NCBI RefSeq assembly: GCF_014851815.1
Contig: NZ_JACVAJ010000001.1
Span: 1,364,001 to 1,428,000 of the forward strand
DNA: 64,000 nt
Reading direction: 5' to 3'
Origin: Pseudoxanthomonas sp. PXM01
Lineage (GTDB): Bacteria > Pseudomonadota > Gammaproteobacteria > Xanthomonadales > Xanthomonadaceae
Shown: one piece after another, positions 27,198-36,011 of the stretch
Position numbering within the stretch: the stretch's first letter is position 1
How the letters are laid out: the number at the start of each line of letters is the position of its first letter
Notes under the pieces: model-generated
The model's input: only the letters and a program-made list of their open reading frames with translations
What the model was told of the DNA's origin: nothing
Database searches by the model: none
Program-made: the position numbers and the translations under genes

Positions 27198-27213
27198 GTA
27201 GGAAAAGTCCTAC
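27198..27213. promoter_or_regulatory. Palindrome in the divergent ComEA-like / M20 peptidase region
   Basis: GTAGGA-AAAG-TCCTAC is a perfect 6-4-6 inverted repeat 52 bp before the M20 peptidase start and 175 bp before the ComEA-like start. It could be an operator for either gene. No regulator can be named. Confidence 0.35.
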
Positions 27214-27264
27214 CCCTGGCCAGGGCGTAGAATGGCACCCAGCCTTTCAGTGCCCGGAGTAGCC

Positions 27265-28755
27265 ATGGATACCGCCAAAGTCGACCGTTACGTTGCCGAG
27301 AAATGGGATGACGACATCGTCCCGCAGCTGGTCGAGTACATCCGCATCCCCAACAAGTCGCCGATGTTCGACAAGGACTGGGTGGCCAACGGCTACATGG
27401 AGCAAGCCGTACAGCTGATGGAACGCTGGGCGAAGGCGCAGTCGGTGCCCGGCATGCAGGTGGAGGTGGTGCGCCTTGAGGGCCGCACCCCGCTGATCCT
27501 CATCGAGATTCCCGCCAGCGGTCCGGAAACCGGGGCCGATACCGTGCTGCTGTATGGCCATCTGGACAAACAGCCGGAAATGACCGGCTGGGACGACGAT
27601 CTCGGCCCCTGGGTTCCGGTCATCAAGGGCGACAAGCTGTATGGTCGCGGCGGCGCTGACGACGGCTATGCGATCTTCGGGTCGCTGGCCGCGATCCAGG
27701 CGTTGCAGCAGCAGGGCGTGCCGCATGCGCGCTGCGTGGTGCTGATCGAAGCCTGCGAGGAATCCGGCAGCTACGACCTGCCCGCCTACGTGGACCACCT
27801 GGCCGACCGCATCGGCAAGCCGTCGCTGGTCGTCTGCCTGGATTCGGGCTGCGGCAACTACGAGCAACTGTGGTGCACCACCTCGCTGCGTGGCCTGGCC
27901 GGCGGCAACTTCACCGTCAAGGTGCTGGAGGAAGGCGTGCACTCCGGTGATGCGTCGGGTGTCGTGCCTTCCAGCTTCCGCCTGCTGCGTCAGTTGCTGT
28001 CGCGGCTGGAGGACGAACAGACTGGCCGCATCCTGCCGGAGGGCCTGCAGGTCGAGATTCCGGACGCCCGCCTGGCCCAGGCGCAGGAAGCGGCGCGCGT
28101 GCTGGATACGGCGGTGTTCGACAAGTTTCCGTTCCTGCCCGGCATGACGCCGATGGCGGAAGACCTGGCGGAGTTGGTCCTCAACCGCACCTGGCGCCCC
28201 GCGCTGTCGGTTACCGGTGTGGACGGCATGCCGCCGCTGTCGTCGGCGGGCAACGTGCTGCGTCCCCACACCTCGGTGAAGCTGTCGCTGCGCCTGCCGC
28301 CAACACTGGACGGCAAGCAGGCCGGCCAGTTGTTGAAGGACCTGCTGGAAAAGGATCCGCCGAACGGCGCGCAGGTCAGCCTGGAACTGGAAAAGGCCAG
28401 CACCGGCTGGAATGCCCCGGCAATGTCGCCGTGGCTGGAGAAGGCCATCGACGCGTCCAGCCGCGAGTTCTTCGGCAAGCCCGCGATGTACATGGGCGAA
28501 GGCGGCACCATTCCTTTCATGGGCATGCTGGGCGAGAAATTCCCCGGTGCGCAGTTCATGATCACCGGCGTGCTGGGGCCGCACTCCAACGCGCATGGCC
28601 CGAACGAGTTCCTGCACATCCCGATGGGCAAGAAGGTCACCGCCTGCGTGGCGCGGGTCATCGCCGAGCACCATGCCGCCAGCGTGCGTGGCGAGACCAC
28701 GGGCGTCGCCGCGGTAGCGGGTGGCGAACAGCACGGCGACCACGGCTGCTGCTGA
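27265..28755 (+). CDS. M20 family metallopeptidase (dipeptidase-like)
   Basis: Zinc hydrolase of 496 residues. The dinuclear metal motifs are visible: LLYGHLDKQP (His, with the catalytic Asp two residues later), YGRGGADDG (bridging Asp), EACEESGS (catalytic and metal Glu), VCLDSGCG (Asp) and a late GPHSNAHGPNE (His). An internal lid/dimerisation domain spans about 205-375. It probably cleaves dipeptides or acylated amino acids in the cytosol; there is no signal peptide. The C-terminus ends in GDHGCC, an unusual metal-binding-like tail. The start at 27265 is preferred over the upstream open stretch. A clear terminator follows. Confidence 0.88.
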   Translation: MDTAKVDRYVAEKWDDDIVPQLVEYIRIPNKSPMFDKDWVANGYMEQAVQLMERWAKAQSVPGMQVEVVRLEGRTPLILIEIPASGPETGADTVLLYGHLDKQPEMTGWDDDLGPWVPVIKGDKLYGRGGADDGYAIFGSLAAIQALQQQGVPHARCVVLIEACEESGSYDLPAYVDHLADRIGKPSLVVCLDSGCGNYEQLWCTTSLRGLAGGNFTVKVLEEGVHSGDASGVVPSSFRLLRQLLSRLEDEQTGRILPEGLQVEIPDARLAQAQEAARVLDTAVFDKFPFLPGMTPMAEDLAELVLNRTWRPALSVTGVDGMPPLSSAGNVLRPHTSVKLSLRLPPTLDGKQAGQLLKDLLEKDPPNGAQVSLELEKASTGWNAPAMSPWLEKAIDASSREFFGKPAMYMGEGGTIPFMGMLGEKFPGAQFMITGVLGPHSNAHGPNEFLHIPMGKKVTACVARVIAEHHAASVRGETTGVAAVAGGEQHGDHGCC

Positions 28756-28777
28756 TCCGCAGCCACGGGTCGAAGGG

Positions 28778-28802
28778 AACGCCGGGGAAACCCGGCGTTT
28801 TC
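28778..28802 (+). terminator. Intrinsic terminator of the M20 peptidase gene
   Basis: AACGCCGGG and CCCGGCGTT form a 9-bp stem around a GAAA tetraloop, followed by TTTC. It starts 22 bp after the stop codon. Confidence 0.85.
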
Positions 28803-28885
28803 TTCTCCGGTGCCGGGGATGGCTGTCCGGGCCTCTGCCCTGCTAGGCTCGCAACGCCCCACACCTTCCCAACCGGAGTGTTTCG

Positions 28886-29152
28886 ATGGAACAGATCTTT
28901 GGTGGCGGTATTCTCTGGACCCTGCTGATCGGCTTTCTCGCCGGCCTGCTCGCACGGGCGCTCAAGCCCGGCAACGACAAGCTCGGCTTCTTCATGACCA
29001 TCGTGCTGGGCATCCTCGGCGCGCTGCTCGCCCGCTTCATCGGGGGTGCGCTCGGCTGGTACGCGCCTGGCGAGCCGACCGGCTTCATCGCCTCCGTGAT
29101 CGGCGCCATCGTGCTGCTGGTCATCTACGCGATGGTGAAGAAGAAGCGCTGA
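28886..29152 (+). CDS. GlsB/YeaQ/YmgE family stress-response membrane protein
   Basis: Small inner-membrane protein of 88 residues with three hydrophobic segments (about 8-25, 34-55 and 66-83) rich in glycine, matching the transglycosylase-associated GlsB/YeaQ family. The family is induced by envelope or general stress in several bacteria; its mechanism is unknown. A ribosome site (GGAG) is present, and a strong terminator follows, so it is transcribed alone. Confidence 0.9.
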   Translation: MEQIFGGGILWTLLIGFLAGLLARALKPGNDKLGFFMTIVLGILGALLARFIGGALGWYAPGEPTGFIASVIGAIVLLVIYAMVKKKR

Positions 29153-29172
29153 CCATCGCGCGCGCTACGATC

Positions 29173-29203
29173 GAATGCTCCCGCCCGGGAGCATTCTTTT
29201 TTT
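29173..29203 (+). terminator. Intrinsic terminator of the GlsB-type gene
   Basis: GAATGCTCCC and GGGAGCATTC pair over 10 bp with a GCCC loop and are followed by seven T. Very strong rho-independent terminator. Confidence 0.93.
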
Positions 29204-29224
29204 CCCGGCTGCCCAGGAGCTCCG

Positions 29225-29653
29225 ATGCGCAAGATCCTGCCGATCCTGTTCCACCTGATCGCGGCGACAGCCTGCCTGTCCTCCGGCACCGCGCTCGCCG
29301 CCTCACCCCTCGACGGCGCGTGGCAATTGGAGTCCGGCAGCTACCTCGACAACGAAGGCCGGGAGCAGGACTACGGCAGCCTGAAGCTGCGCGGCACCAA
29401 GCTGCTGGCCGATGGCCATTTTTCTTTCACCACCGCGCAGGACGGTCGCTTCTGGGCGGGCGGCTCCGGCTCATTCACCGCCGATGCCGAAACCTATGTG
29501 GAGACGCCACGCATGGCGTCCTACCCGGTGGTAGACGGCGGCAGCTACCGTTTCAGCTACACGCTTGAAGGCGACACCTGGACACTGGAGCGCTTCGAGG
29601 ATGGCAAGCGCGTCGAACGCGAGGTCTGGCGACGCGCAACCTCAAGGCCCTGA
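29225..29653 (+). CDS. Exported lipocalin-like small protein, unknown function
   Basis: Protein of 142 residues with a signal peptide (about 1-25, ALA). The mature part begins SPLDGAWQLESGSY and continues with regularly spaced beta strands (HFSFTTAQDGRFW, SYRFSYTLEGDTWTLERF), the pattern of small lipocalin-like proteins that start with a GTW-type motif. I do not recognise a named family and no ligand can be proposed. It is convergent with xanB, 11 bp apart. Confidence 0.72.
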   Translation: MRKILPILFHLIAATACLSSGTALAASPLDGAWQLESGSYLDNEGREQDYGSLKLRGTKLLADGHFSFTTAQDGRFWAGGSGSFTADAETYVETPRMASYPVVDGGSYRFSYTLEGDTWTLERFEDGKRVEREVWRRATSRP

Positions 29654-29664
29654 CCGCAACCGGC

Positions 29665-31071
29665 TTACTGGCTGCGACCGTAAACGTCCTCGAAACGGAC
29701 AATGTCGTCTTCGCCCAGGTAGCTGCCGGACTGCACTTCGATCAGTTCCAGCGGCACCTTGCCGGGATTCTCCAGGCGATGCTTCACGCCCAGCGGGATG
29801 TAGGTGCTCTCGTTCTCCGACAGCAGCAGTGTCTCCTCGCCACGCGTCACCTTCGCGGTGCCGCTGACCACGATCCAGTGCTCGGCGCGGTGATGGTGCA
29901 TCTGCAGGCTGAGTGAAGCGCCGGGTTTGACCTTGATCCGCTTCACCTGGTGGCGTCCGCCGTTGTCGACGGAGTCGTAGCTGCCCCACGGACGGTGCAC
30001 TTCGCGATGCAGCACGGCCTGGCTGCGCTGCTCCTTCTTCAGCTGCGCAACGACCTGTTTGACCTCCTGCACGCGGTCCTTGCGGGCGACCAGCACGGCG
30101 TCGTCGGTTTCGACCACCACGATGTCGTCGACACCCACCAACGCGACCAGCCGTTGCGCGTAGGCATAGCTGTTACGGCTGTCCACGGCGATCACGTCGC
30201 CGTGGTGCGCATTGCCGTCGGCATCACGCTCGGCGACGTCCCACAGCGCCGACCAGCTGCCGACATCGTTCCAGCCGATGTCGACCGGCAGCACCATCGC
30301 ATGGTCCGTCTTCTCGAACACCGCGTAGTCGATGGAATCGGACGGGCAGGCCGCAAAGGCGTCCTTGTCCAGGCGGACGAAGTCGCCGTCGTGCCGCGCG
30401 GCCGCATGCGCCGCGCGCGTAGCCTCGACGATGTCCGCACGGAAGCGCGCAAGTTCTTCCAGGTAGCGGCTGGCGCGAAACAGGAACATGCCGCTGTTCC
30501 AGTAGTAACCACCGGCATCGAGATACGACTGGGCGGTGGCGGCATCCGGCTTCTCGACGAAACGCGACACATTGCGTAGTCCGTCGCCAGCTTCTGCGTG
30601 GATATAGCCGAATCCGGTTTCCGGCGCGTCGGGCACGATGCCGAACGTCACCAGTGCACCGGCGTCCGCCGCGGCGGACGCGTCGCGCACGGCGCGCTGG
30701 AAACCGGGCACGTCGCGGACCACGTGATCCGACGGCAGCACCAGCAGCAGCGGGTCCGCGCCACCTGCCATCGCCTGCAGTGCCGCTGCGGCGATCGCGG
30801 GCGCGGTGTTGCGGCCGACGGGCTCCAGCAGGATCGCCGGCACCGGCGCGCCGATCTGGCGCAACTGCTCGGCGACCAGGAACCGGTGCTCCTCATTCGC
30901 CACCACGATGGGCGCGAGTTCGGCGATGGCTTCCACGCGCCGCCACGTCGCCTGCACCATGGTGTCATCGCCGGCCAGCGGCAGGAACTGCTTGGGGTAA
31001 GTCTCTCGCGAGAGCGGCCACAGACGCGTCCCGGAGCCGCCGGACAGCAGCACAGGTTGGATTTTGGCCAT
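29665..31071 (-). CDS. xanB: Mannose-1-phosphate guanylyltransferase / mannose-6-phosphate isomerase (XanB)
   Basis: Bifunctional enzyme of 468 residues. The N-terminal nucleotidyltransferase carries [15 protein letters not shown] (8-22), the GDP-mannose pyrophosphorylase signature. The C-terminal cupin, from about residue 335 ([10 protein letters not shown]) with H-rich metal positions MHHHRAEHW, is the type II phosphomannose isomerase. It makes fructose-6-P into mannose-6-P and mannose-1-P into GDP-mannose for exopolysaccharide and LPS. The length is typical. It is transcribed divergently from amgK; no xanA lies beside it here. Confidence 0.95.
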   Translation of the reverse strand: MAKIQPVLLSGGSGTRLWPLSRETYPKQFLPLAGDDTMVQATWRRVEAIAELAPIVVANEEHRFLVAEQLRQIGAPVPAILLEPVGRNTAPAIAAAALQAMAGGADPLLLVLPSDHVVRDVPGFQRAVRDASAAADAGALVTFGIVPDAPETGFGYIHAEAGDGLRNVSRFVEKPDAATAQSYLDAGGYYWNSGMFLFRASRYLEELARFRADIVEATRAAHAAARHDGDFVRLDKDAFAACPSDSIDYAVFEKTDHAMVLPVDIGWNDVGSWSALWDVAERDADGNAHHGDVIAVDSRNSYAYAQRLVALVGVDDIVVVETDDAVLVARKDRVQEVKQVVAQLKKEQRSQAVLHREVHRPWGSYDSVDNGGRHQVKRIKVKPGASLSLQMHHHRAEHWIVVSGTAKVTRGEETLLLSENESTYIPLGVKHRLENPGKVPLELIEVQSGSYLGEDDIVRFEDVYGRSQ

Positions 31072-31142
31072 GCAAGCCTCGCAAGTCGGTAGGGCGCCAG
31101 TTTACCCTGTGGCCCTGACTGTCTTTGCTCGGCCGCGACCGC

Positions 31143-32159
31143 ATGAACCCAACGATTCAGGACCCTTCCGGGCGGGGAGCCCAACGTCTGGAATGGGCGC
31201 GCGGCGCGCTCGGCGACCCGTATGCGCAGCTTGAACGCGCCTCGATGGATGCCGGGTTCCGCAGTTACTGGCGCTCCCTGGGCGATGGTCCGGGACGCAT
31301 CGTGATGGATTCCCCGCCCGGCCTGGAAGACGTACGTCCGTGGCTGGCGATGCGCGAACTGCTGGCGGGCGGTGACGTGCGCGTTCCGGACGTGCTGGCC
31401 ATCGATACCGACCTCGGCTTCCTGCTGCTCGAAGACCTCGGCGGCCCCACGCTGGCGCACGTGATCAGCGACGACAACGCCGACACTTGGTTCGATGCCG
31501 CCATCGAACAGCTGCTGCGCCTGCAGGCCATCGCGCCACCGGACGGCATGGGCGAGTTCGGCGAAGCGCTGCTGCAGCGCGATGCCGGGCTGTTCGACGA
31601 ATGGTTCCTGCGCCGCCACCTGGGCCTGACGCTGGACTGCGGCGAATCCGAAGGATTGGAGCTGGCGCAGCGCCGCCTGATGGACAACGCGCTGAACCAG
31701 GCGCGCGTACTGACCCACCGCGATTTCATGCCGCGCAACCTGATGCCGATCACGCCCGGTCCCGCGGTGCTGGACTTCCAGGATTGCGTGCGCGGACCGG
31801 TGGCCTACGACGCAATGAGCCTGTTCAAGGATGCGTTCCTGAGCTGGCCGATCGAACGCGTCGATGGCTGGCTCGCGCGCTACCACGCCCGTGCGAGCCG
31901 TGCCGGCGTGCCGGTGCCCGAACTCAAGGTCTTCCTGCGCGACGCGGACTGGATGGGCATCCAACGGCACCTGAAGATCCTGGGCATCTTCTCGCGCCTG
32001 CATTACCGTGATGGAAAGACCCGCTACCTGCCCGACGTGCCGCGCTTCATCCGCTATCTGGACGACGTGCTGCCGCGCTATCCCGAACTGGCCGGACTGC
32101 GAACCCTGGTCGATGGACGTATCAAGCCCGTGCTGATCGCCCGCGGGGAAATCGCATGA
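31143..32159 (+). CDS. amgK: Anomeric N-acetylmuramate/N-acetylglucosamine kinase AmgK
   Basis: Kinase of 338 residues with the aminoglycoside-phosphotransferase fold. The catalytic loop is LTHRDFMPRN (H-x-D-x4-N) and the metal motif is VLDFQD. Together with the downstream murU, overlapping by 4 bp, this identifies AmgK, which phosphorylates MurNAc at C1 in the anhydro-MurNAc recycling route that bypasses MurA-dependent synthesis in Pseudomonas. The start at 31143 (MNPTIQ) is chosen over a slightly longer frame at 31125. The context is strong evidence; the APH fold alone would not fix the substrate. Confidence 0.92.
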   Translation: MNPTIQDPSGRGAQRLEWARGALGDPYAQLERASMDAGFRSYWRSLGDGPGRIVMDSPPGLEDVRPWLAMRELLAGGDVRVPDVLAIDTDLGFLLLEDLGGPTLAHVISDDNADTWFDAAIEQLLRLQAIAPPDGMGEFGEALLQRDAGLFDEWFLRRHLGLTLDCGESEGLELAQRRLMDNALNQARVLTHRDFMPRNLMPITPGPAVLDFQDCVRGPVAYDAMSLFKDAFLSWPIERVDGWLARYHARASRAGVPVPELKVFLRDADWMGIQRHLKILGIFSRLHYRDGKTRYLPDVPRFIRYLDDVLPRYPELAGLRTLVDGRIKPVLIARGEIA

Positions 32160-32863
32160 AGGCGCTGGTTTTCGCGGCAGGCCTCGGCGAGCGCATGCGC
32201 CCGCTGACCGACCATACGCCCAAGCCGCTGATCGAAGCCGGTGGCAAGCCGCTGATCGTCTGGCACCTGGAAAAACTCGCGGCGATGGGCGTGGAGGACG
32301 TGGTGGTCAACACCAGTTGGCTGGCCGACCGCTTCCCGTCCGTGCTGGGCGACGGTGCGCGCTGGGGCCTGCGGCTGCATTACCTGCACGAAGGCGACAC
32401 GCCGCTGGAGACCGGCGGCGGCATGCTCAATGCGCGTCCCCTGCTGGGTGAAGCACCGTTCCTGCTGGTGAATGGCGACATCTGGACCGACTTCGACTTC
32501 GCCCGCCTCCCACGCGAGCCGGACGGGTTGGCGCATCTCGTGATGATAGATCCGCCCGGTTACGCCACACACGGCGACTTCGCGCTGGATGAAGCAGGTT
32601 ACGTCCGTGAAGACGGAGAAAGCCGCCTTACCTACGCTGGCATCGGCATCTATCGGGCGGCTTTGCTCGACGATTGGCAACGCCATGTCGACGAGCACGC
32701 CAGCACTGCCGCCAACGGCAAGCCGCGGTTCCGCTTGGCTCCGATCCTGCGCGCCCACATGGACAAGGACAACATCTGTGGCGAACGTCACGCGGGCCGA
32801 TGGACCGATGTAGGCACTCCCGACCGCCTTGCGGAACTGGAACGGGCGCTCGCTGAGCGCTGA
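32156..32863 (+). CDS. murU: N-acetylmuramate alpha-1-phosphate uridylyltransferase MurU
   Basis: Nucleotidyltransferase of 235 residues with the signature AAGLGERMRPLT near the N-terminus and KPLIEAGGKPL next, as in the sugar-phosphate nucleotidyltransferase family, and VNGDIWTDFDF as metal-binding motif. It converts MurNAc-1-P plus UTP to UDP-MurNAc, completing the recycling branch started by AmgK. The ATG overlaps the amgK stop. It is convergent with hda, with 4 bp between stops. Confidence 0.93.
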   Translation: MKALVFAAGLGERMRPLTDHTPKPLIEAGGKPLIVWHLEKLAAMGVEDVVVNTSWLADRFPSVLGDGARWGLRLHYLHEGDTPLETGGGMLNARPLLGEAPFLLVNGDIWTDFDFARLPREPDGLAHLVMIDPPGYATHGDFALDEAGYVREDGESRLTYAGIGIYRAALLDDWQRHVDEHASTAANGKPRFRLAPILRAHMDKDNICGERHAGRWTDVGTPDRLAELERALAER

Positions 32864-32867
32864 TCCC

Positions 32868-33578
32868 TCAGAGCACCTGCCGCAGGAACGGCACGGTGAT
32901 CCGGCGCTGCGCGGCGAGCGAAGCGCGATCCAGCTTGTCCAGCAAGGCGACCAGCGCGCCAAGATCGCGGTCCGTGCGCGTGAGCAGCCAGTCGAGCGCG
33001 GCATCTTCGAGCACCAGTCCGCGTCGCTGCGCACGATCACGCAGCACTTCGCGACGATCTTCATCACTGAGCGGATCCAGCATCACGCGCAGGCATTGCT
33101 GCAGGCGTGAGCGCAGGTCCGGCAACACCAGTCCGATGTCACCCGGGATACCGCGCGCGGTGTACAGCACGTTCACGCCTGAGGCGCGCGCGCGATTATG
33201 GAAATCGAACAGCGCGACTTCGTCTTCGCGCGTACCCGCAATGGCGTCCAGCCCGTCCAGCGCCATGACGTCGTTGCCCTCGAGCGCATCAAGCGCATCG
33301 CGCAGGCGTCCCGCAGCGGCGGCCAGCGGGAGATACACCGCCCGCCGTCCCGATTGTTCGGCCGCCGCACAGACCGCCAACGCCAGATGGGTCTTGCCGG
33401 TCCTCGACGCGCCGGCCAGGTACACCCAGTCTGCATCGGCTGCCGTTGCCAGCGCAGCAAGCGCGGGGATGACGCCCTCTGGGGGGGCGATGAAACTATC
33501 GAAACGCTGGTCCGGGGGATAACGCAGCGCCAGCGGGAGCTGCGGCCCGAGGTTTTCGCCCTGCACGTCCCGGCTCAC
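32868..33578 (-). CDS. hda: DnaA regulatory inactivator Hda
   Basis: Hda, 236 residues, promotes hydrolysis of DnaA-bound ATP together with the DNA-loaded sliding clamp, preventing re-initiation. The N-terminal QLPLAL (13-18) is the clamp-binding motif, the Walker A is GASRTGKT, and a sensor-type C-terminal domain follows. The length matches E. coli Hda. It overlaps perM by 4 bp and is the last gene of a DUF2066-perM-hda run on the minus strand, an arrangement common in gammaproteobacteria beside purM. Confidence 0.93.
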   Translation of the reverse strand: MSRDVQGENLGPQLPLALRYPPDQRFDSFIAPPEGVIPALAALATAADADWVYLAGASRTGKTHLALAVCAAAEQSGRRAVYLPLAAAAGRLRDALDALEGNDVMALDGLDAIAGTREDEVALFDFHNRARASGVNVLYTARGIPGDIGLVLPDLRSRLQQCLRVMLDPLSDEDRREVLRDRAQRRGLVLEDAALDWLLTRTDRDLGALVALLDKLDRASLAAQRRITVPFLRQVL

Positions 33579-34741
33579 GGCTTGTCGGCGTCGCCGCGGC
33601 CTGCCGCCTGTTCCACGCTGCCGGTGTCGATATAGGAATCCAGCAGGATGGACGGCCGGTCGCCGGCATACAGGCGGCTCTGCGTGTAGCGCTCGTGCGC
33701 AAAGCGCAGCAGCACGTTGGCGATCGCGGCGATCGGCAACGCCAGCAGCATGCCGAGGAAACCGAACAGCTGGCCGCCGGCCATGATCGCGAAGATCACC
33801 GCCACCGGATGCAGGCCGATCCGATCGCCGACGATGCGCGGCGTCAGCACGTAGCCTTCCAGCATCTGGCCGGCCACGAACACGCCCATCACCATCGCCA
33901 CCAGCGACCAGTCGCCACCCGACTGCACGAGTGCCGCGATCACGCCGAGCACGATGCCCGTCGCCGTACCCAAGTACGGCACGAAGCTGATCAGGCCCGC
34001 GATGATGCCGACCAGCAGGCCGACCTTCAGCCCGACGACCGACAGGCCGATCGCGTAGATCGCGCCCAGCGCCAGCATCACCAGGAACTGCCCACGCAGG
34101 AACGCGCCCAGCACCTCGTTCGACTCCAGCGCCAGTCGCGTCACAGTCGCGATGTGATCACGCGGCACCAGTGCCGCGATGCGTTCGACCAGCGTGTCCC
34201 AGTCGCGCAGGAAGTAGAACGTCAGGATCGGCAGCAGCACCAGGTTGGCGACCCACGCCATCACCGCGAAACCGGAACGGGAGAAATAGCCGAACAGCGT
34301 GGCCGCGACGCCACCCGCCTGCTGCCAGTGGCCACGGATCCATTCGGTCACGCGATCCGGATCGAGCCAGGCCACCAGTTCCAGCCCGGTGCGGCGTTCG
34401 ACCCACGGCAACGCCGTCTGCACGAACCAGTCGCGATACGCCGGCAGCGACTCGATCACCGTCACCACCTGGCGCTCGATCATCGGCACGAGCAGCACCA
34501 GCGCGAGCGTCAGCAACAGCAGCATCAGCGTGAACACCAGCACCACCGCCGTGGTGCGTGAGCGACCGCTGCGTTCCAGCCGGTCCACCCACGGATCGCC
34601 CAGCCAGCCGAGCAACGCGGCGCACACGAACGGCGTGAGCACCGGCGCCAGCAGCCAGATCAGCCAGCCGACGATCAGGGCGATCAGCAGCCATTGCCAG
34701 CGACGGGCCAGCGTACCGGCCGGCGTGGTGGAAAGATCCAT
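33575..34741 (-). CDS. AI-2E family transporter (PerM-like)
   Basis: Inner-membrane protein of 388 residues with about eight hydrophobic helices (LLIALIVGWLIWLLAPVL at the start; FVPYLGTATGIVLGVIAALV later) and the central amphipathic region LGAFLRGQFLVML typical of the AI-2E exporter/PerM family. Members act as Na+/H+ antiporters or permeases; the substrate cannot be assigned. The C-terminal 30 residues are charged and cytosolic. It lies between the DUF2066 gene (14 bp upstream) and hda (4 bp overlap). Confidence 0.9.
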   Translation of the reverse strand: MDLSTTPAGTLARRWQWLLIALIVGWLIWLLAPVLTPFVCAALLGWLGDPWVDRLERSGRSRTTAVVLVFTLMLLLLTLALVLLVPMIERQVVTVIESLPAYRDWFVQTALPWVERRTGLELVAWLDPDRVTEWIRGHWQQAGGVAATLFGYFSRSGFAVMAWVANLVLLPILTFYFLRDWDTLVERIAALVPRDHIATVTRLALESNEVLGAFLRGQFLVMLALGAIYAIGLSVVGLKVGLLVGIIAGLISFVPYLGTATGIVLGVIAALVQSGGDWSLVAMVMGVFVAGQMLEGYVLTPRIVGDRIGLHPVAVIFAIMAGGQLFGFLGMLLALPIAAIANVLLRFAHERYTQSRLYAGDRPSILLDSYIDTGSVEQAAGRGDADKP

Positions 34742-34755
34742 GCAGCGTCCTTGTG

Positions 34756-35841
34756 TCAGCGCATCTGGTAGGCGGGCGGTTCACCTTCGCCGCCGGTGAA
34801 GGGAGCCTCGTCGCCCATGGTGCGGCGGAAGCCGGCCAGGCCCGAGACCAGTTCCAGGTCGAGCTCCAGCACGTCGCCGCTGGCACGCACCGGGGTGATG
34901 CGGCGGACCACGGCCATCTTCTGCAGGTGACCGGTCAGGCGCAGGTAGTCGTCGGTGGTGCGGATGCCGGTGAAGATCACCCGGTAGGTACCGGCGGGTC
35001 CCGCACTGCCACGCTTGCCGTAGCGCTTCACCAGCGCATCGGCGGTACCGTCGGCACCGGAGGCCATCGCGCGGCGCGCATCGGCGTCGGTTACCGACCA
35101 GTTCGCCAGCACCTTGCCCGCGTCGACGAACACCCAGTCGGCCGTCCAGCCGCCCTTGGCGTTGCGGTAGAGCTTGCCGATCAGCTGCATCGGCGGGCTG
35201 TAGCGTGCCGATGCACGGGCGACAGCGGCCGTGTCCTGACGCCAGATCGCGCCGACCAGTGCCTGCTCCGCCGCACCACCGGCCGGCAGGCCGAGGCCGT
35301 AACCGCGCTCGATCGCCCGGTTGAGCAGCGGTCGTGCGGCATTGGATTGCGGCAGGCCGACCAGCCGCGGACCGCTGCCGTCGTTGATCGCCAGCCAGAC
35401 CACCGGCTTCGGCCGCGGCTGCGGCCATACCGGCAGGCCGAGCGCGCCGGCGAGGCCGTTCACCTTGTCTTCGTCGAAACGCACCACCAGCGTAGTGCGG
35501 AAGGTCGGCGCACCGGTCGCCGAGGTGCCCTGGTCCTGACGATAGTCGTAGCCGTCCACATAGTCCTTGGCGTTGCGCAGTTCCGCACCGACGCCTGGGC
35601 GCGACATCGCCCCGCGGTCACCCGACAGCTTGGACAGCACGCTGCCGAGCGCGCGCGCGAAGCCGCCCTGGCGCTCCGCCTCGCCCTGCCCGCTGACCGG
35701 TACTTCCGCCTGGTAGAGCCCGCGCGCGGAGACCGCATCGCCTTCCGTGCGCAGGCCGGACTGGGCCTGCACGGCGGGCGTCGTGGTCAGTGCCGCCACC
35801 AGCAATGCCGTGGCGAGTGCGATACCTGGGATCCGGCGCAT
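34756..35841 (-). CDS. DUF2066 exported protein
   Basis: Protein of 361 residues with a signal peptide (about 1-27, ending VQAQ). The mature part matches DUF2066, a periplasmic family of unknown function that is encoded next to perM, hda and purM in many gammaproteobacteria. The middle contains VVWLAINDGSG and the C-terminus GTYRVIFTGIRTTDDYLRL. The ATG at 35841 starts the signal peptide directly; longer frames put 31 unrelated residues in front. The gene is divergent from purM. Confidence 0.85.
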   Translation of the reverse strand: MRRIPGIALATALLVAALTTTPAVQAQSGLRTEGDAVSARGLYQAEVPVSGQGEAERQGGFARALGSVLSKLSGDRGAMSRPGVGAELRNAKDYVDGYDYRQDQGTSATGAPTFRTTLVVRFDEDKVNGLAGALGLPVWPQPRPKPVVWLAINDGSGPRLVGLPQSNAARPLLNRAIERGYGLGLPAGGAAEQALVGAIWRQDTAAVARASARYSPPMQLIGKLYRNAKGGWTADWVFVDAGKVLANWSVTDADARRAMASGADGTADALVKRYGKRGSAGPAGTYRVIFTGIRTTDDYLRLTGHLQKMAVVRRITPVRASGDVLELDLELVSGLAGFRRTMGDEAPFTGGEGEPPAYQMR

Positions 35842-36011
35842 CGAGCGTCCTTGAGCTCTACAGACCCGGCGAATTGTTGCCCGAATGACCCGATACCGCC
35901 AACGGCACCCGTTCAGGACGGCCGCTTGGACCACCGATTCCTTTAAAATCGCGCTTCTTGCCCCACCGACGACCGCCCGTGACCCAGCCGACGCCTTCCG
36001 CCCCCACCCCG

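Noticed and set aside
35926-35949. purM promoter (TTGGAC and TAAAAT)
   Set aside because: The two elements are only 12 bp apart, too short for sigma-70.
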